The notes beneath the pieces were generated by a model. It saw only the letters and a program-made list of their open reading frames with translations, ran no database searches and was not told where the DNA came from. Source: Chloroflexota bacterium (GTDB lineage Bacteria > Chloroflexota > Dehalococcoidia > SM23-28-2 > RBG-16-64-32). From it: DNA of 37,664 nt. The translations under genes and the position numbers were made by a program. Each line of letters begins with the position of its first letter. Position 1 is the first letter of the stretch. The stretch is from contig JACZRQ010000014.1 in NCBI GenBank assembly GCA_022574655.1, forward strand, positions 1 to 37,664, written 5' to 3'. Of the stretch, positions 24,673 through 31,492 are shown one piece after another.

Positions 24673-25212
24673 TCAGTCGGTGGAAGCTGCGGTTGGTCGA
24701 TCTGGCCAAACCAGCCGCGCGCTCCAGACCCAGTTCAACATGAACCCGCAGAGAACTCCGACCCCCGTCGTGACATAGGGCGTGATGCCGAACACGGGTG
24801 TCAACACGTTCGTCACGCTCACCGCCAGCACAGCGCTCGCCGCGGCGCTCATGTTGAAGTGCATCATACGCGCCCATGGTGCTCCCTCGGGTCGCCGATG
24901 ACGGAAGATCCACCTCTCACTCCAAAGAAACTTGAACAGAATCGCCACCTCGACCGAGACTGAAGAGGCGATGAGCAAACGCGCGTCCGGGTGCACCGCG
25001 AACCAGAAATCGATCCGAGCGTCCTTGCCCGGCAGGAAGCCGAACAGTGGAGCATCGTACAGAAGATAAAGCGCGAGTTGGTTGACGACGAACGCCATCG
25101 CACCAACCATCAGGAACTTCACGAATTCTGGAGGCAGCCCAAAACGCCGGGCCAGCTCGGTCACTGATCCCGACGATACCCGAGTCACTCTTCTGAGGTA
25201 CTGGAAGTCCAA
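24673..25212 (-). CDS. GtrA-family membrane protein
   Basis: The 179-aa product has four hydrophobic helices (FLMVGAMAFVVNQLALYLLY; LIASSVSVEVAILFKFLWSERWIF; AAASAVLAVSVTNVLTPVF; VTTGVGVLCGFMLNWVWSARLVW) with the GtrA signatures near helix 1 and N-W-V-W. GtrA proteins are thought to flip polyprenyl-phosphate-linked sugars. The start is TTG 25212, with GGGAG about 12 bases upstream; a later GTG is possible. Its promoter, leader and first codons lie inside the 105-bp repeat. Confidence 0.85.
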   Translation of the reverse strand: MDFQYLRRVTRVSSGSVTELARRFGLPPEFVKFLMVGAMAFVVNQLALYLLYDAPLFGFLPGKDARIDFWFAVHPDARLLIASSVSVEVAILFKFLWSERWIFRHRRPEGAPWARMMHFNMSAAASAVLAVSVTNVLTPVFGITPYVTTGVGVLCGFMLNWVWSARLVWPDRPTAASTD

Positions 25213-25299
25213 GACTCAGAGGGCTCCCGCTTACCGTGCATGGCGCACCTTGTGCATACTCCCGTGATTATCCCACGGACAGCCCGCGTAGCCACAAGC
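25195..25299 (-). repeat. Promoter/leader repeat, copy 1
   Basis: This 105-bp segment aligns without gaps to 26821-26925 with roughly 85% identity. On the minus strand it carries an extended -10 (TGGGATAAT; GATAAT at 25267-25272), a CCGTG/CACGG stem around it, GTGC/GCAC, and GCGGGAG. It ends at the first codons of GtrA. Confidence 0.75.
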
Positions 25300-25427
25300 A
25301 AAGCCACGGCTACAGCAGCCGCCCGAAGCCAGCGGTCTTGAACGGTGATCGGACGTGGCGGTCGCTTACAGTCAGACCCGAGATTACTCCATCTCACGTC
25401 GCCGATGTCAGAGCCACACAATCAAGG

Positions 25428-26744
25428 TCAAGTCGGGTGAGGAGGCGTACGCGACCGCCGCCGGCGAAACCACGCGATGTACGTAAGAAACACCGGGAAG
25501 CTCATTACCGCTGAGAACGAGAAGAGGAAGGTCACCATCGAGCCCGGGCGCGTCCACGACGAAGGCGAGTAGTCGATCATACGGATGATGTCGTGGGTGT
25601 AAAACATCGAAGGTTCGAACTCCGGATTGAAGTTCGGATGGTAGAAGGAATAGTAGAGGCTGAAGAACTGGCAGATCGAAAGCACCACGAACCCGACGGT
25701 GAGCACCCGGCTGTTCAAAAGGAAGCAGGCTGCGAGCAATGGTAGGAACGCCGGGAAAAGGTACCGCTCGTGCACCCGCGTCAGAAACAGATCGAACGCC
25801 AGCACCGAGAGGGCGACCCCCAACGCCAACATCCCAACTTCCCGCCTATTCGATAGGAAATAGATGATCGCGACGTTTGCTAGCACCGTGATCGCGATCC
25901 CCCACACCCGCCACTCGATCCCCAAGTGCGTGATATCGTCCCCCCGGAACCAGCCCCACATCCCCCAGAAGTTGAAGGCAAACGAAGAGTTGAACGCGTA
26001 AAGATCCGTCGCCTTGTTCAACTGATCGAAAATATCCCACGGACTCGTCGGAAAGAACGGCAGGATCAGAACCAGCATCGTCACCAGCGCCGTGACCGAG
26101 GCTTGCAGCCAAACCCGTCGCGGGTGTTCGCGCAGACCCCAGAACGCCAGGATCGGCAACGCCGCTATCGCCTGAGGCTTGACCAGGAACGTGACGACGT
26201 ACACTGCCGCCGCCACCAACGGCCTCCCGCGCGACATATAGAACACGCACAGAAGCAGCCCCAGCGCCAGCAGGCTGTCGGCCTGCCCCCACACCGCGCC
26301 GATGAACAACACCGTCGGCAGCGCCAGATACACCGCCGCCGCTGTCGTCCGAACCCACTGCGTTCTGTCATCCAGCAGGCGGTAGAGTACATACGCAGCC
26401 ACAACATCGGCGATCACGGACGGCATCTTCAGCGCATAGTCGAACTCATCCGGCGAGAACGTGAACAGGCGGTCAGCCAGGCCGATCACCATCAGGATGT
26501 AGAGGTAACCCGGGAAGTAGTCGGCAACGAACTCACTGTCGTAGAAGTCCCACGGACCGTTCGCGCCCAGGTCGCGTGCCCAGCCGGTGAACACGAAGAG
26601 ATCCGCCCCGTGTCCCTCCAGCAACGCCGCGCCGAGCCGGATCAGAAGTCCAGCCAACAGAACGAGCGTGATCGGCTGAGCGATCGCCCTGGCTCGCTCT
26701 CGGAGCCGGTCCCGGCTCAACTCGCCCCTCAACAAGCTAGACAC
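25428..26744 (-). CDS. GT-C-fold membrane glycosyltransferase (mannosyltransferase-like)
   Basis: The 438-aa product has about ten hydrophobic helices. The first loop has GADLFVFTGWARDLGANGPWDFY and FVADYFPGYLYIL, followed by GAVWGQADSLLALGL, VKPQAIAALP and TRVHERYLFPAFLPLL. This is the pattern of Dol-P/polyprenyl-phosphate mannosyltransferases related to GT39/GT87. It would add sugars to a lipid or protein at the outer face. The start is GTG 26744 without a strong ribosome site. The second copy of the 105-bp repeat lies about 75 bases upstream. Confidence 0.82.
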   Translation of the reverse strand: MSSLLRGELSRDRLRERARAIAQPITLVLLAGLLIRLGAALLEGHGADLFVFTGWARDLGANGPWDFYDSEFVADYFPGYLYILMVIGLADRLFTFSPDEFDYALKMPSVIADVVAAYVLYRLLDDRTQWVRTTAAAVYLALPTVLFIGAVWGQADSLLALGLLLCVFYMSRGRPLVAAAVYVVTFLVKPQAIAALPILAFWGLREHPRRVWLQASVTALVTMLVLILPFFPTSPWDIFDQLNKATDLYAFNSSFAFNFWGMWGWFRGDDITHLGIEWRVWGIAITVLANVAIIYFLSNRREVGMLALGVALSVLAFDLFLTRVHERYLFPAFLPLLAACFLLNSRVLTVGFVVLSICQFFSLYYSFYHPNFNPEFEPSMFYTHDIIRMIDYSPSSWTRPGSMVTFLFSFSAVMSFPVFLTYIAWFRRRRSRTPPHPT

Positions 26745-26820
26745 TTGTCGATCAGCTTAACGTCGTCAGCCTCAACGAGGCGCCCACGGTCCCCAAGCGA
26801 ACGCTCGCTGCAGTAGCGTT

Positions 26821-26925
26821 GAAATACTGGGAGTCCAAAAGTCTGACGGCTCCCGCTTACTGTGCATGGCGCACCTTGAACATACTCCCGTGATTATCCC
26901 ACGGACGGCCCGCGCAGCCACAAGT
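26821..26925 (-). repeat. Promoter/leader repeat, copy 2
   Basis: It aligns without gaps to 25195-25299. The minus-strand -10 GATAAT is at 26893-26898, inside a CCGTG/CACGG hairpin, which predicts a leader of about 140 nt before GTG 26744. It also keeps TTG-GAC-xxC-CAG-TA, the first GtrA codons, followed here by a 28-codon frame ending in TGA. Confidence 0.75.
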
Positions 26926-26965
26926 TAACGTTCAGTAAACGCCCTTCGGATTCACCGTTCCTTAA

Positions 26966-26994
26966 CTGACTCCCGTCGCGCTTGCACCTACGCT
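26966..26994 (+). promoter_or_regulatory. Candidate promoter of the Tad-like locus
   Basis: CTGACT (26966-26971) and TACGCT (26989-26994) are 17 bp apart. Half-sites TTAAC/TAAAC (26925, 26936) and TTCAC/TTAAC (26951, 26962), each pair 11 bp apart, lie directly upstream. Confidence 0.35.
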
Positions 26995-27132
26995 CGAATC
27001 AGGGAGACAGGACAGCGATAGACGAACCCCGCTGCTCTCACTCAGAACTAGCGGTGGACGAAGTAGCCACCCAGAGGCTGAATAGTCAGGTACGTGACGT
27101 GATTATTCCGACACGATGCCGGAGGTGATCGG

Positions 27133-28170
27133 ATGCTACAGGCACTCAAGAGGGCACTCAGTAATAACGAAGACGGCCAAGCGCTCGTCCTCGGCGTAAT
27201 CGTCTTCGCCACGCTCGTCATGTTTGTCGCGCTCGCGCTCGACGTCGGTGACGCCTACGGCGACCGCGCCCGTGTGCAGCGCGCCGCCGATTCAGCATCG
27301 CTCGCCGCGGCGCAGGTGATGACAACGGGAGGCACCACCGCTGAAGCGATTAGTTCCGCCTTCACATTCGCCGAAAGCAACGGCTATCCCGACAGCCGCT
27401 CAGACACCTCGGTCGCCGTGAATATTCCACCTCTCTCCGGCCCCTACGCTGGCGACCCCGCCTACGTCGAAGTCATCATCGACCACGAGGACGCCACGCA
27501 CTTCGCACAGATCCTCAGCTTCGACATCTGGAACATCAGCGCCCGCGCCGTCTCCTCTGGAATCGCACCGTTCAACGGTGTCATGCCGTGGGCTGTTCTG
27601 GAAGACGTCATCAACACCGATGGAACTCCCACGGTAATCAAGTACGATGCTTCCAACCCAACCAACGGTAACTTTGCTGCCCTCGGCTTTGGCCTCGGGT
27701 CCAAAATTTACGAGAACAACATCAAGTACGGCGTAGAGGGCCCTATCTGCGCCGACAGCGAGCCCACCTGTATCGACCCAACTGAAGAGACTCAGACCGG
27801 AAACCTGATGGGCGGTACACGCGATGGCGTCAACTACCGCATCGATAACACCATCCCAGGCTGCGACGAGTTCACCGAAGTCTTCACGCCGGACGGCAGT
27901 GGCGGCTGGGACTTCCTTCCCGGCTGTAACCCCTTCGTCGGCGACACCGGCAGCCTGCGCGTCCTTCTCGTCCCGGTCGTGGACACCTTCTGCAACGGCA
28001 AGTGTACCGTCACCCTGAAGTACTTCACGATCCTGTTCCTGAACGACCTCGGCCCCTGCAAGGGCAACAGCTGTGAGATAACCGGCACGTTCGTACAGAA
28101 CGTCTACAATCCATCAGTTGATCTTGGCATCGAGCTGGGCCTGGGCCTCACAACCTACCTCGCTGAGTAA
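27133..28170 (+). CDS. Tad-domain (TadE/TadG-like) surface protein
   Basis: The 345-aa product has the Tad N-terminus: a short basic leader, E-D-G-Q-A-L-V, one membrane helix (LVLGVIVFATLVMFVALALDVG), and RVQRAADSASLAAAQ. The rest is external and rich in Cys, Asp and Gly (GPICADSEPTCIDP, CNGKCTVTLKYF, GPCKGNSCEI). Tad proteins of this type are minor pilin-like or assembly factors for Flp pili or surface layers. No tadA or tadB genes are in the window. It ends TTYLAE, similar to the IWLAE ends of the two later proteins. GGAGGTGATCGG precedes the ATG. Confidence 0.82.
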   Translation: MLQALKRALSNNEDGQALVLGVIVFATLVMFVALALDVGDAYGDRARVQRAADSASLAAAQVMTTGGTTAEAISSAFTFAESNGYPDSRSDTSVAVNIPPLSGPYAGDPAYVEVIIDHEDATHFAQILSFDIWNISARAVSSGIAPFNGVMPWAVLEDVINTDGTPTVIKYDASNPTNGNFAALGFGLGSKIYENNIKYGVEGPICADSEPTCIDPTEETQTGNLMGGTRDGVNYRIDNTIPGCDEFTEVFTPDGSGGWDFLPGCNPFVGDTGSLRVLLVPVVDTFCNGKCTVTLKYFTILFLNDLGPCKGNSCEITGTFVQNVYNPSVDLGIELGLGLTTYLAE

Positions 28171-28183
28171 CGGAGATTTTACG

Positions 28184-28420
28184 ATGCCCTTCCGCCTGAT
28201 CCCGATCCTCGCCATCGCCGCCCTCGTTCTGTTGTTCGCATCCGGTACCTTCGACGACACCTCCAGCGCCAACGACACGTTCATGGTGGATACCGTCATC
28301 TCAGAGGTTGACGGGATCCTCGACGGCGCGCTACACGAAGACAGCTTCGAATGGCTCAGTGACTCGTTGAGCGGAGCCGCCGAAAGCATCGAAGGCGGCG
28401 TCGAGGTCGTCATAGACTAA
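28184..28420 (+). CDS. Small exported acidic protein in the Tad-like locus (78 aa)
   Basis: The product is a hydrophobic signal or anchor (FRLIPILAIAALVLLFASG) followed by an acidic tail with about 15 Asp/Glu (DTFMVDTVISEVDG...ESIEGGVEVVID). CGGAGATTTTACG sets the ATG 28184, 13 bases after the Tad-like stop, so the two are cotranscribed. No family was recognised. It may assist or cap the surface structure. Confidence 0.6.
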   Translation: MPFRLIPILAIAALVLLFASGTFDDTSSANDTFMVDTVISEVDGILDGALHEDSFEWLSDSLSGAAESIEGGVEVVID

Positions 28421-28466
28421 CGCTCGTCGATCACCGCACCTATCGACGGTTCGTCGGATCGTAGAA

Positions 28467-28496
28467 CCTAAACCATTCCTGAACCAGGCCTCAACC
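28467..28496. promoter_or_regulatory. Three 11-bp-spaced CCTNAACC boxes upstream of the first TadG paralog
   Basis: CCTAAACC (28467), CCTGAACC (28478) and CCTCAACC (28489) repeat at exactly 11-bp steps. OmpR/PhoB-family response regulators bind direct repeats on one helix face with this period. The same array occurs before the second paralog. Confidence 0.6.
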
Positions 28497-28556
28497 AGTT
28501 TCCCCCCGCTCCCGCACCGTACATGTCATCTTGGTTAGCGGGAGGCATCTTATGTC

Positions 28557-29864
28557 ATGCAGACAATAACTCATCTCATAACCACGCTATTCTCTGAAGT
28601 CAATCGCTCAGAGCGCGGTCAGGCACTCATCCTCGGCGTTATCGCCTTCATGGCTCTGATGGGCTTCACGGCGATGGCCATCGACGTCGGCGTCGGCTTC
28701 GGCGCCAAGAGCCAGGCGCAGCGCGCCGCTGATTCCGCCGCCTACGCCGCCGCCCTGGAGCACCTGCTGACCGGCGGCCCAGACACCGAAGTGGCCACAG
28801 TCGCCTCCAGGTGGGCCGCCGCCAACGGCTACGACGACTCGAACCCCGACACCACGGTGGTCGTCAACATCCCTCCACTCTCAGGACCGAACGCTGGCGA
28901 TGAGTTCTTCGTTGAGGTCATCATTTATGACCGGGAGGGCACCTACTTCGCCAACGTTTTGGGCACCGAATTCTGGGACATCAAAGCTCGCGCCGTCGCG
29001 ACCCTCGCCGATTTCCCCAAGCCCTACAGCATCATCACCCTCAACCCTACTCTCTGTAAGGCAACCAACGTCGACGGTAGCGTCATCATCGAGATCACTG
29101 GCGCTGGCACGTTCACACAGTCCAACTGCCCGACCGACGCCTTCCACACTCAGGGTGCGATCCTCGTCGACACCGCCGACAACGACGTCGTCGGTGGTTG
29201 GAAAGCAGGTGGCAAGGTAGACCCGCCGCCGAGCAAAGCGTACCCGATCGACGACCCGCTGGCCGGCCTCGCCGCCCCCACCCCACCCAGCGGTCCAGTT
29301 CAGACCTGTCCGACGTACGGTGGACCAGCCGCCGTCGTCACTCTCAGCCCGGGTGTCTATCCGTGCGAGATCGACCCACCCGGTGGTTGGGGGCTCAACT
29401 TCGAAGACGGCGACTACCTCATCGAGGGTGGACTCGAAGTCAACGGTGGCGGCAGCGTGACGTTCGGACCGGGCATCTACACCTTCAGGGGCGAAGGACT
29501 GCGAATCACCGGTAACGGCACCGTTATCGCAGAGGAGGTCTTGTTCTACATAGAAGAGGGCGAGGCAATCTTCACCGGGACGGGAGATACCACCCTGACG
29601 GCGCCCACCACCGGCGATTACGAAGGCGTAGCAATCTTCCAGGCTCGCGATAACACCAACGATCTCATCATCACAGGTAACGCCGCTGCCGACGGCTGGG
29701 GCACGATCTACGCCCCAGCAGCGCAGATCGACTTCAGCGGCAACGCAACAACCAACTTCCAGTTCATCTCCGACAGCTTCTACGCACACGGCAACTCATA
29801 CTTGAATATCACGTTCGACGACGGTTCCCTGACGGACGTGCCTTACATCTGGCTCGCCGAATAG
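28557..29864 (+). CDS. TadG-like surface protein with C-terminal beta-helix-like region, paralog 1
   Basis: The 435-aa product has the Tad N-terminus (SERGQALILGVIAFMALMGFTAMAIDVG, SQAQRAADSAAYAAALEHLL). A first external domain with NIPPLSGPNAGDEFFVEVIIY follows. Residues ~180-435 are a repetitive, Gly-rich region (VTFGPGIYTFRGEGLRITGNGTV, AIFQARDNTNDLIITGNAA, WGTIYAPAAQIDFSGNA) that reads like a right-handed beta-helix. It ends YIWLAE. Its gene is a tandem duplicate of the next one, same length. GGGAGG precedes two overlapping ATGs (28552 and 28557); only the second gives the protein. Confidence 0.83.
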   Translation: MQTITHLITTLFSEVNRSERGQALILGVIAFMALMGFTAMAIDVGVGFGAKSQAQRAADSAAYAAALEHLLTGGPDTEVATVASRWAAANGYDDSNPDTTVVVNIPPLSGPNAGDEFFVEVIIYDREGTYFANVLGTEFWDIKARAVATLADFPKPYSIITLNPTLCKATNVDGSVIIEITGAGTFTQSNCPTDAFHTQGAILVDTADNDVVGGWKAGGKVDPPPSKAYPIDDPLAGLAAPTPPSGPVQTCPTYGGPAAVVTLSPGVYPCEIDPPGGWGLNFEDGDYLIEGGLEVNGGGSVTFGPGIYTFRGEGLRITGNGTVIAEEVLFYIEEGEAIFTGTGDTTLTAPTTGDYEGVAIFQARDNTNDLIITGNAAADGWGTIYAPAAQIDFSGNATTNFQFISDSFYAHGNSYLNITFDDGSLTDVPYIWLAE

Positions 29865-29882
29865 CCTCCGCACGAAGGCGCG

Positions 29883-29920
29883 GAATCGAGAGCCGAACAA
29901 CGAACGGCTCTCGATTCTTT
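29883..29920 (+). terminator. Rho-independent terminator between the TadG paralogs
   Basis: GAATCGAGAGCCG (29883-29895) pairs perfectly with CGGCTCTCGATTC (29905-29917) around a 9-nt loop, followed by TTTG. This is a 13-bp stem. Confidence 0.85.
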
Positions 29921-30007
29921 GTGTCCACCGCTACGGGATGCGAACGGACATCGCAAACTCACGCTCATCCGTCACCACACCTACGGCGACGTCGGTGAAT
30001 CATAAAA

Positions 30008-30037
30008 CCTAAACCATTCCTGAGCCACGCCTCAACT
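30008..30037. promoter_or_regulatory. Three 11-bp-spaced boxes upstream of the second TadG paralog
   Basis: CCTAAACC (30008), CCTGAGCC (30019) and CCTCAACT (30030) keep the 11-bp steps of the array at 28467-28496, with two base changes. Flanking sequence differs more than the boxes do. Confidence 0.55.
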
Positions 30038-30097
30038 AGTTCTTACCCCCCGCCGACCGCCGTTCGCGTCATCCTATGACGGGAGGCACCTTATGTC

Positions 30098-31405
30098 ATG
30101 CAGACAATAACTCATCTCATAACCACGTTATTCTCTCAATTCAATCGCTCAGAGCGCGGTCAGGCGCTCATACTCGGCGTCATCGCCTTCTTCGCTCTTA
30201 TGGGTTTCACAGCGATGGCCATCGACGTCGGCGTCGGCTTCGGCGCCAAGAGCCAGGCGCAGCGCGCCGCTGATTCCGCCGCCTACGCCGCCGCTCTCGA
30301 GCACCTGCTCGTTGGCGGCACCGATGCCGAGGCGGCCCAGGCCGCCTACAGGTGGGCCGCCGCCAACGGCTACGACGACGCGGACCCCGACACCACGGTG
30401 GTCGTCAACATCCCGCCACTGTCTGGTCCTCACGCTGGTGACACCTTCTTCGTCGAGGTCATCATCTACGACCAGGAGGGCACCTACTTCGCCAACGTAT
30501 TGGGCACCGAATTCTGGGACATCAAAGCTCGCGCCGTCGCAACGCTCGCTGATTCCCCTAAGCCCTACAGCATCATCACGCTCGACCCGACCGCTTGCAA
30601 AGCAACGAACGTAGACGGTAGCGTCATCATCAATATCACCGACGCGGGGACCTTCACACAGTCCAACTGCGAACCCGACGCCTTCCACACGCAGGGATCG
30701 ATCATCGTCGACACAGCCGACAACGACGTCGTTGGCGGCTGGCAGGCCGGCGGGTCCGTTGAACCGCCACCCAGCAAGGCTTATCCGATAACAGACCCGC
30801 TTCTGGGCCTTCTGGAGCCGGTGCCGCCCGCCGCCCCGGTCCATCCCTGCCCGGATTTCTCGGGCCCGGCTTCGACTATGATGCTCGATCCCGGCGTATA
30901 CACCTGCCTGATAGACCCACCTGGTGGCTGGGACATCGAATTCAACCCGGGCGACTATCTCTTCGAGGCTGGTTTCGTCGCCGACGGCAACGGTAGTGCC
31001 ACCTTCGGATCGGGAATCTACACGTTCAGAGGCGTGGGCATGCTGATCACTGGTGGCGGCACCGTGACCGCGAACGAGGTCATGTTCTACATAGACGAAG
31101 GTGAGGCCGTGTTCGACGGATCGGGGGTCACCTCCCTGACGGCGCCCACCTCCGGCGACTACGAAGGCGTGGCGATCTTCCAGGCTCGCGACAACACCAG
31201 CGATGTCATAATCTCCGGTAACGCCGCCACCGGTGGCTGGGGTACCATCTACGCCCCCGCCGCGATGATCGACTTCAGCGGTAACGCGATAACCAGCTTT
31301 CAGTTCATCTCGAAAACTTTCTGGGCACACGGCAATTCGCATCTGCAAGTCGTATACAATAGCGGCTTCTCGACGACCGTACCCTACATCTGGCTCGCCG
31401 AGTAG
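30098..31405 (+). CDS. TadG-like surface protein with C-terminal beta-helix-like region, paralog 2
   Basis: It is the same length and architecture as paralog 1 (435 aa). The first 65 residues are nearly identical; divergence is greater in the proline-rich linker (~235-255) and in the beta-helix rungs (ATFGSGIYTFRGVGMLITGGGTV, WGTIYAPAAMIDFSGNA). It ends YIWLAE. It has its own box array and terminator, so the two are separate transcripts under one control. The pair may give subunits of one surface structure or antigenic variation. Confidence 0.83.
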   Translation: MQTITHLITTLFSQFNRSERGQALILGVIAFFALMGFTAMAIDVGVGFGAKSQAQRAADSAAYAAALEHLLVGGTDAEAAQAAYRWAAANGYDDADPDTTVVVNIPPLSGPHAGDTFFVEVIIYDQEGTYFANVLGTEFWDIKARAVATLADSPKPYSIITLDPTACKATNVDGSVIINITDAGTFTQSNCEPDAFHTQGSIIVDTADNDVVGGWQAGGSVEPPPSKAYPITDPLLGLLEPVPPAAPVHPCPDFSGPASTMMLDPGVYTCLIDPPGGWDIEFNPGDYLFEAGFVADGNGSATFGSGIYTFRGVGMLITGGGTVTANEVMFYIDEGEAVFDGSGVTSLTAPTSGDYEGVAIFQARDNTSDVIISGNAATGGWGTIYAPAAMIDFSGNAITSFQFISKTFWAHGNSHLQVVYNSGFSTTVPYIWLAE

Positions 31406-31426
31406 CGATCGCCACACGCAACTAGG

Positions 31427-31460
31427 ATTGGGAGTCGTCCCCTCGGGCGGCTCACGATTT
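31427..31460 (+). terminator. Terminator after TadG paralog 2
   Basis: ATTGGGAGTCGTCC (from 31427) pairs with GGGCGGCTCACGAT (31445-31458) with three G-U pairs and one mismatch, followed by TT. Confidence 0.6.
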
Positions 31461-31474
31461 CCGTTCGCCCCCCA

Positions 31475-31483
31475 TGCTATAAT
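31475..31483 (+). promoter_or_regulatory. Extended -10 promoter of the larA-like gene; leaderless
   Basis: TGCTATAAT is a perfect extended -10, and ATG follows only 9 bases later at 31493. Transcription should begin 2-3 nt before, or at, the ATG. No Shine-Dalgarno sequence is present. Confidence 0.65.
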
Positions 31484-31492
31484 CGCCCCGCC

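Larger units (their letters stand above)
26745..27132. other. Divergent control region between the GT-C and Tad-like genes
   Basis: These 388 bases hold the second 105-bp repeat (26821-26925), paired TTAAC-like half-sites (26924-26966) and a promoter candidate for the Tad-like gene. No gene is supported. Confidence 0.6.

Noticed and set aside
25926-26816. Arg/Gln-rich plus-strand frame (296 aa)
   Set aside because: It is the antisense of the GT-C membrane gene, whose hydrophobic helices are clear.
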